From Endomychus coccineus (lineage: Eukaryota > Arthropoda > Insecta > Coleoptera > Endomychidae), in contig OY294068.1 of the NCBI GenBank assembly GCA_958510875.1, forward strand, positions 161,050,388-161,114,387: a stretch of 64,000 nt of DNA, given 5' to 3'. Below are positions 58,250 to 64,000 of the stretch, one piece after another. The position numbers and the translations under genes were made by a program. Within the stretch, counting starts at the first letter, position 1. Each line of letters starts with the position of its first letter. Under the pieces are notes generated by a model that was not told where the DNA came from, made no database searches, and saw only the letters and a program-made list of their open reading frames with translations.

Positions 58250-58830
58250 CGACTTGATGCCGACGTTTTGCCGACCATTTACAGGTGACATCTTCAGGAC
58301 AGGCTTGAGGCTTGAACTGAAACTGATTCTACTTGTTTCTGTAGCCGTATTCATTGTAGGAAAAAATCCTTCACGCCACACAGCTCACTGCCTCTATGGC
58401 GGTGATCATGTGCGAAGTGGAATTTCCGAGGATGGGTTTCTACATGTAGGAAAGGTAATATTCTGAGTCACGGCTTAGATTATTTGGACTTTTTAGGATT
58501 TCTATCGCTCCAAGAATTTTTCGCTGAAGAAGTTTGTGACTCGGACTAGGGTTTAGGATTAACTTGTGTTCCGCAAGGGCAAATCTACTGGTATCACGAA
58601 GTACAGCGCTCATGTTCTTTCACACGACCAATGTAGACTTTACCGCAAGAACAGGGAATGCTGTAAGAACCTTCTAAATGAACAGCAGGAAGGATATCTT
58701 CGATAGGTTTGAAAAACTGAGATAGTTTTGGAAGTGTGGAAAATGGAGTAGAAATATAGTGGATAAAGCAGCCGGAGTGGTTTGTGGCCCAGGTTGATCT
58801 GAAATTTTATGAAAAAATATCTCTTCATCC
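58250..58830 (-). mobile_element. Penelope-like element (family 5), GIY-YIG fragment and 3' flank
   Basis: The minus strand at 58680-58600 reads GSYSIPCSCGKVYIGRVKEH: the GIY-YIG pair with the CxC of the PLE linker. A frameshift follows (RFALAEHKL). The 3' flank extends down to about 58250. It is diverged at the ends; similar flank sequence is at 57.6-57.74 kb and 54.9-55.3 kb. Confidence 0.75.
58258..58301 (-). ncRNA. hammerhead ribozyme-like motif, core mutated (PLE family 5)
   Basis: Helix I TGTC/GGCA (one G-U), core CTGAAGA, helix III AC/GU and the GTC cleavage triplet are kept. GAAA reads AAAA, so activity is unlikely. It is the sister of 57613-57655. Confidence 0.55.
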
Positions 58831-59869
58831 GGATAAATCTTAGTACCTACCAAATAATGTAATTCTGTTCCGACATTGTGAGATATAACTACAATAACAT
58901 TTTGACTCTTGAAATTCTTCTTAACAATGATTAATTTTGAAGATATTGATTATAGATTGGCGAGACTTTCGCATCACAATAGCATCAAGGTGTGCTATTG
59001 TGACTCGGAATCTATCCGGAAGTCAAGAATTTTCAAGAGAGTAAATATAATTATATTTCTAAAATTGCCAATTGTAGCATATAAGTACTTAAACTCCCCA
59101 GTTGGATACACAGACATAATCGATTCGAGTCAGAATTAAGTGGGATTTAATTCTCAAGATATATTCGCTCCTGAAGTTCTTATTTGTCTGGTTTGGACCC
59201 ATTAATCATTTGAAATTCCGAGCGGTTGTACAAGAGACCGGTTATTATCATTCCCTCACCCAAATATTAACTCATATAAGTAATTCAATCACTTTCTGCT
59301 AGTTCGAAACAGTAGTCGACCCTAATTTCCACTCGGCTTCTACTAATTCGTTCTAATATACAACAACTATGAATAATTATTGGAAAAGTACCTTCCCGTT
59401 GTAACTATCTCATTGAAATATCTTAACTATTCAGGATATCTGTAAAATGGAGGTCAATCCGTTGACCATAATATATTCCTTGAGCAAAAATAATATCACT
59501 TTTATGAGTCCCTTTTTCATTTTGGACCTGTGTAAGATATGAAACAAAATTTGGAAGTTGATATAGTGCTTGAACGTGAAGCGTAATATTATCAAGAGGA
59601 AAAACAAAACAAAAAAAATTGAATAATCCAAATACTCACGCCAATGACTTCCCAGCTATCCTTTTGAAATAATCATTTATTCTGGATTCTTCATAGAATT
59701 TCCATAAAATGATTCGTGTTAGAGATAATTTGATATGCACCGAAACAAAATGGATAGATGAGATAATTTTCCCTTTTCTGAAATGACGGATTCTGATGAT
59801 GGGCAAGTTAAGGTAAGTAATTTTTCGAATAGGAAAATGTAACTCCAACGCTAGTTTATCCGCTGGATG
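58831..59869. other. unassigned sequence
   Basis: 58930-59045 is a diverged copy of 55190-55295. A GTGAGTATTT donor-like site at 59640-59649 (minus) follows a short ORF with no recognised family and no match to the KCNQ N-terminus. Confidence 0.4.
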
Positions 59870-61025
59870 TGTAAGGGTTACAGTTTACTCTTACTTAAGG
59901 ATAAACTAAAAGCTCTATTTTATCACTTGGTTGCGACAGCTACAGTGAAGACGGTCGTGAGTTATAATTTTAGTTGTTAAGAATTCGGGCGCCTGAGTAT
60001 TTAACCAACCAATGAATTATGTATATAACTAGGGGATACAAATACTCAAGTCCCAGGTCAAATCACCCTGAAAGAAAAAAAATTAAAGACCTGTACCCAG
60101 AATGATTGAAATCTACTAGTGATTGAAATACTAATATTTATACAGTTATGACATAACTTAGATTAATGAGATATGAAGCGAATGAATTGAAAATATGCAT
60201 GAAGGTAATTGCTTAAATCATCAAAACAAGTGAACAGTTGAATTTACACAATATACAAATACTCAATGATTATTTCAATTGTTACATAGAACCAGAATCG
60301 GTAGCCTGACCTGTTGAGAGCTGGATGTTGCACTTGCTTGGTTATGGATTAATACTTCTGTTTGACGTAGGGGCTCCTGCCACAGTTGTAGTACCGTTCC
60401 CACGATTGTACGACACAAATAAATCAGCGACTCCTAAGTAATTTTTCCCACAGCAGATTCAAGCCAACCTCAATACACTTGTTGAATTTTCCACACATGA
60501 ACAGGAAAAAAGGACCCTATATCACGATAGGGTTTTCTTTCCAATAAGACAACTTTACTCCCGTTCACAACCAGTCTCGTTGAAACTAAGTTTCAATCCC
60601 CTAAGATGCATCAATTACTCAACTAATTCCAATTATTCCAATCCAAATTGGTAATTGATGCATCAATTACTCAACTAATTCCAATTATTCCAATCCAAAT
60701 TGGTAATTGATGCATTTAGTTTCAACGGAAGAATATTCCCAAAATTTGGTTCCAAACACAAGCTTGGTATCACCTCTCTGTTGAAATAACCTAGCAACGC
60801 ACTTCCCGCTTGAACGATTGACCAGAAGTAACGCCATTTTCTCTTCCTTTCCGGCGTCTCGTTGTCTCACAGAACAACCTCGAAATAGAAGCGGTAACTA
60901 AGGATCTGACACCGAACAACCATGACCCTTAGAATATACGGTCTAGCATAGCTGACGTCACAGGAGTTAACCGATTGTACTACAGCGGCCATTTCTAAGT
61001 CGTTAAGTGGAATTTACACGTTACA
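59870..61025 (-). mobile_element. LTR-like repeat, copy 2 (inverted relative to copy 1)
   Basis: Minus strand from TGTAACGTGTAAATTCCACT (61025 down) to CCCTTACA (59870). Same ends as 31051-32356 but about 150 bp shorter. It contains an extra 52-bp tandem duplication at about 60607-60712 (CATCAATTACTCAACTAATT twice). A target-site duplication is not evident. Confidence 0.6.
60607..60712. repeat. 52-bp tandem duplication with inverted ends
   Basis: Two copies, 52 bp apart, of GCATCAATTACTCAACTAAT ... GGTAATTGAT. Each unit begins and ends with complementary ATGCATCAATTAC/GTAATTGATGCAT words. Confidence 0.9.
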
Positions 61026-61285
61026 GGTGTTATGTGGAGAAAATGCAAAAGAGTAGAACCAATAACTCAATTGAAGCAATCACAACCTCCTAATTTCTGC
61101 AAAATCAAAATAGATGAAACTGATTCGGAAATTGATATTAGTGACACCGACTTTTTCTGCTCCGCAGGATTCAACTTCAATGGAGGGGTGGTTTTGTTAT
61201 TCCAGATGTCAAAAATGGGGAAATAACTTATGTACGGGTGTCGGAGACGAGGATGGAGAAGCAGAACTCATTTGTGTTGTGTATT
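61026..61285. other. unassigned sequence
   Basis: Contains two short overlapping plus-strand ORFs, neither with a recognised domain. Confidence 0.35.
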
Positions 61286-61289
61286 CTCC

Positions 61290-61660
61290 ATTATTATTAT
61301 TTAGTGTTCACATGTTTGGAGCTCGGCTCCCAAACATACGCTGAAGCTTTTAGATTCTATCCAGAGGAGAACTATTTGTACGATTGATGATGTCACATTT
61401 ACCAGTTCATTGACATCTCTAGAACATTGTAGAAAGGTGGGAGATCTCTCCCTTTTCTGTAGATATTTCCATGGTCAGTGTTCATCAGGAATTTAGTCTG
61501 TTGCACTACGAGAGATAGACTGACTAAGCGAGCTCAAACTAGTCTAAACTTCAATGTCAAACTTGACAACGGCAAAGTTGTGGAACTCTTTACCGAGTGA
61601 GGTCTTTCCATATGCCTATCACTCCCAAATCTTCAAGAAAAATACGACATTTCACTGATG
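61290..61660 (+). mobile_element. non-LTR retrotransposon C-terminal fragment
   Basis: Broken plus-strand reading with APK-like start, SLTSLEHCRKVGDLS, then CRYFHGQCSSG, the same conserved tail as 700-1040. No 5' parts. Confidence 0.7.
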
Positions 61661-61855
61661 GCTCACATGATGTTCTTCGAATATTGTAGGTTCTCCTCTC
61701 GTTTATTGAGATTATTAAAAAAAAAATTATATTACTCACTCCAATAACAGAGCGTTTAATGACTGACAAAACGACTTAGTACATGTAAAAGTAACACAAA
61801 AAATATATATACTATTTTTTACTATTCCATTACCCACGATCTCCTCTACTCCCCC
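61661..61855. other. unassigned AT-rich sequence
   Basis: Nothing recognised. Confidence 0.4.
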
Positions 61856-61861
61856 ATCACC

Positions 61862-62153
61862 GATCGACCGATCCTTCCCGGACTCTGTAGTAAGGGGAAA
61901 TGAAATTTTAAGTCGCGAAATTTGAAAATAAGCTTATATTGACTCAAAAGTTGTGTCAATCTATTTTTTGGGGTCAAACCGCAAAAGGTGAAGGGGAATT
62001 TGAGTGTGATCGACCGATCTTTTCTGGACCCTAGTAAGGGAAAATGAGATTTTAAATCGCGAAATTTGAAATCAAGCTTATAATGACCCAAAGGTTGTGC
62101 CAATCTATTCTTTGGGGTCAAACCGCAAAAGGTGAAATGGAGTTTAAAAGTGC
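61862..62153. repeat. two tandem ~146-bp repeats
   Basis: GATCGACCGATC(C/T)TT at 61862 and 62008. Both units contain TCGCGAAATTTGAAA and GGGGTCAAACCGCAAAAGGT. Confidence 0.85.
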
Positions 62154-63075
62154 TCTATCGAACAATTTGTTATAAATTAACTTATAATTTGATTATTTCA
62201 TGAAAATTCTACTAAAACAAAAACAAAAAGAATAGTTAGGTTCTTTGGGTTAAAATGAACAATTTATTTCACTGACATTGTTTTCGGAAAATGCATACAT
62301 GATGAGTTTTACCGTTGTTTGAAATTTTTCTTATGTCGAAGTTAATTATCAGAATCGGATATCTGATCGATTTAAGGATACCTACTCATATCATGTGCTA
62401 TAAGACTTTCTTATGAGAAAATGTTTTTCCAAATCTTTTGAAATGAATAAATGGAAAATCTAGAAAATTCAAGTAAGTAGTCGAAAGTCATTACGTATGC
62501 ATCAGTTTATTTCTTCTTTTATCGACTGTTTTCCGGAAGTGCGCGATTAATTTTCGATTCGATAAAAACACTTCAGTGACGCTATATTTTGCCGTACACA
62601 ATAAAGTCACAAACAATTTGTTAATTAGGTGAAAAACATATATTTGTATTTTTTTGGATTTTTCTCAAATATGCTTGAGTGGGGGAAACTTGGCCTTAAT
62701 TTCCGATTGATTCAAAAGCACTTGTATGAAGATATACGTTTCTTTTTTTTTGGAATTTCCTTGCATTATTAAAAAATATGGGATTTGTAGAAGAACATTA
62801 CCTCACAAAAAGGTGTTGTATCTTGATACTACATATGATTCAAGTATTCTCAAATCGATCGCATACAAGGTCCTGAAAATTTTTCCGGAACTATGGGAAA
62901 TTTTAACCGGCTATAGCTCGGAAAATATTTTCTGAAACCAATGTTGGAACAATGAGTTGTTCATTTTGACTCAAGGATCCTGATAAATCTACCATTCGTT
63001 TTTGTTTTAAGCGATTTTGAGGAAATTATCAAATTGTTAGTTTGTTTATTGTTCATATTAAACTGTTCAATAGAA
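62154..63075. other. unassigned AT-rich sequence
   Basis: No gene or repeat structure recognised; a 69-codon ORF at 62726-62935 (+) lacks family features. Confidence 0.4.
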
Positions 63076-64000
63076 GATTTCTCCAGGCTAAGCATGTTGA
63101 GGTCTCACAAAGTGTCCTAATTATTAAGGATCATAATGGAATTGTTCATGTTAATAAATACATGATTTCTTAAATACTTGCCGAGAAATTTCAAAAATTC
63201 TTTACTAAAGAAGATGTTCCTCTAAATCTACCAAAAATTCGAACTACCAGAGCTAACTAACTCAATTACAGAGATCTCATTTGAAAGAAATATTATTAAA
63301 GAACATCTTAATAGGCTGGCTAACAACAGTGCCCTGCTTTGGATGGAATAACATCTACTTTACTTAAACGTTGCCACCATTCCATATGCATTCCCCTATG
63401 AATTATTCTGACTAATTCATTCAATACACATAGTCTACCCGACGTCTGAAAATATCCTCTGTTACACCTATCTTCAGACAAGGTGATAAGTTGGACCCTG
63501 ATAATTATCGTCGCATCAGTTCGAATCCAATAGTTGCTAAAGTTAGGGAAGTGATGGAATTCTCTCTAAATAATAAGTTAAATCCTTCTGAACAACATGG
63601 ACTTTTACCTAGTCGCTCCCTACTCACAAACCTGCTTGACTGTGTCAATAACTGAAGCCTGTCACTAGATAGAACCGAACCAGTTGACATAGTCTATTTG
63701 GACTTTTCTAGGGCTTTTATTCGTCTTCCTATAAAACTTTTACTTCACAAACTAGAACATCTTGGAATTAGGAGCAATTTACTAGCATGGATTTCGGGCT
63801 ATCTGACTATGAATGTTAGCGTATTAGCAACACATACTCTTCCGAATATGACGTTTATAGTTTTGTGCCACAGAAGTCGGTACTGGGGCCTCTTCGGTTC
63901 ATTTTCCATGTCTCTGATATTCGTAATTGTGTTCACTCAATGATCTCTTTTCATGCCGATGATAGCAAGATTTACGCAAACCCTATCCAAAAATACAAAT
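63075..64000 (+). mobile_element. non-LTR retrotransposon, RT part, running off the window
   Basis: Plus-strand copy of the 6.2-8.0-kb family: ITEISFERNIIKEHL-like start near 63260, then RPISSN-type block, VDIVYLDFSRAFI at about 63690, LEHLGIRSNLLAWISGYLT, and ISFHADDSKIYA at 63940-63975 (catalytic HADD). Stops and frameshifts throughout. The 3' part lies beyond 64000. Confidence 0.85.

Noticed and set aside
59636..59848. KCNQ first exon suggested by a GTGAGTATTT donor
   Set aside because: The preceding translation does not resemble a KCNQ N-terminus, and no matching upstream context is seen.

Overview
This is a eukaryotic, AT-rich, intron-scale genomic window, most likely from an insect (beetle-like by the mix of mobile elements, but the order is a guess). 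There are no operons or dense ORFs. Most of the identifiable sequence is decayed transposable elements. The one clearly recognisable host gene is a KCNQ (Kv7-type) voltage-gated potassium channel on the minus strand. Three of its internal exons are present with consensus splice sites and compatible phases: 52498-52588 (91 bp, S1), 23244-23370 (127 bp, S2-S3) and 5453-5628 (176 bp, S3-S4 voltage sensor to start of S5). The introns between them are about 29.1 kb and 17.6 kb. The first exon(s), and the pore and C-terminal exons, lie outside the window.

From left to right: 0.1-1.07 kb holds the 3' part of a non-LTR retrotransposon. 1.4-3.3 kb holds inverted Penelope-like (PLE) flanks around (TA)n tracts and two perfect palindromes built from tRNA-like units. 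3.3-4.8 kb is a head-to-head pair of PLE 3' ends with GIY-YIG endonuclease domains. The S4 exon is at 5.5 kb. 6.2-8.0 kb is a reverse non-LTR copy. 8.6-13.8 kb is a minus-strand PLE split by a 3.6-kb foldback-like element. 14.9-16.5 kb holds a zinc-finger relic, a minisatellite and a PLE relic. 17.6-19.8 kb is a complete mariner-type transposon with 496-bp terminal inverted repeats and a broken transposase. 21.3-22.8 kb is a MITE next to an RNase H relic. The S2-S3 exon is at 23.2 kb, followed by a PLE relic and a 542-bp direct repeat.

The second half continues with non-LTR relics at 25.7-28.4 kb, an isolated coding-like stretch at 30.2 kb, an LTR-like repeat at 31.05-32.36 kb (second copy inverted at 59.87-61.03 kb), PLE remains at 33-38.6 kb, a palindromic TIR element at 38.6-39.8 kb, a minisatellite, a P-element (THAP9-like) transposase relic at 42.7-43.2 kb, small hairpin elements at 45.2-45.7 kb, a decayed mariner-like element at 48.8-50.4 kb and another head-to-head PLE pair at 50.6-52.4 kb. 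Upstream of the S1 exon there are a TIR element, non-LTR and PLE relics, the inverted LTR-like copy and a final non-LTR copy running off the right edge.

The most notable unannotated signal is a set of hammerhead-ribozyme-like motifs in the 3' flanks of at least three different PLE families. They have matching helices I, II and III, and several keep the full catalytic core. Other points of interest are the tRNA palindrome array, which carries a 79-bp central deletion at a 5-bp direct repeat, the foldback element nested in a PLE reverse transcriptase, and a mariner-type transposase whose last two catalytic aspartates are about 41 residues apart.
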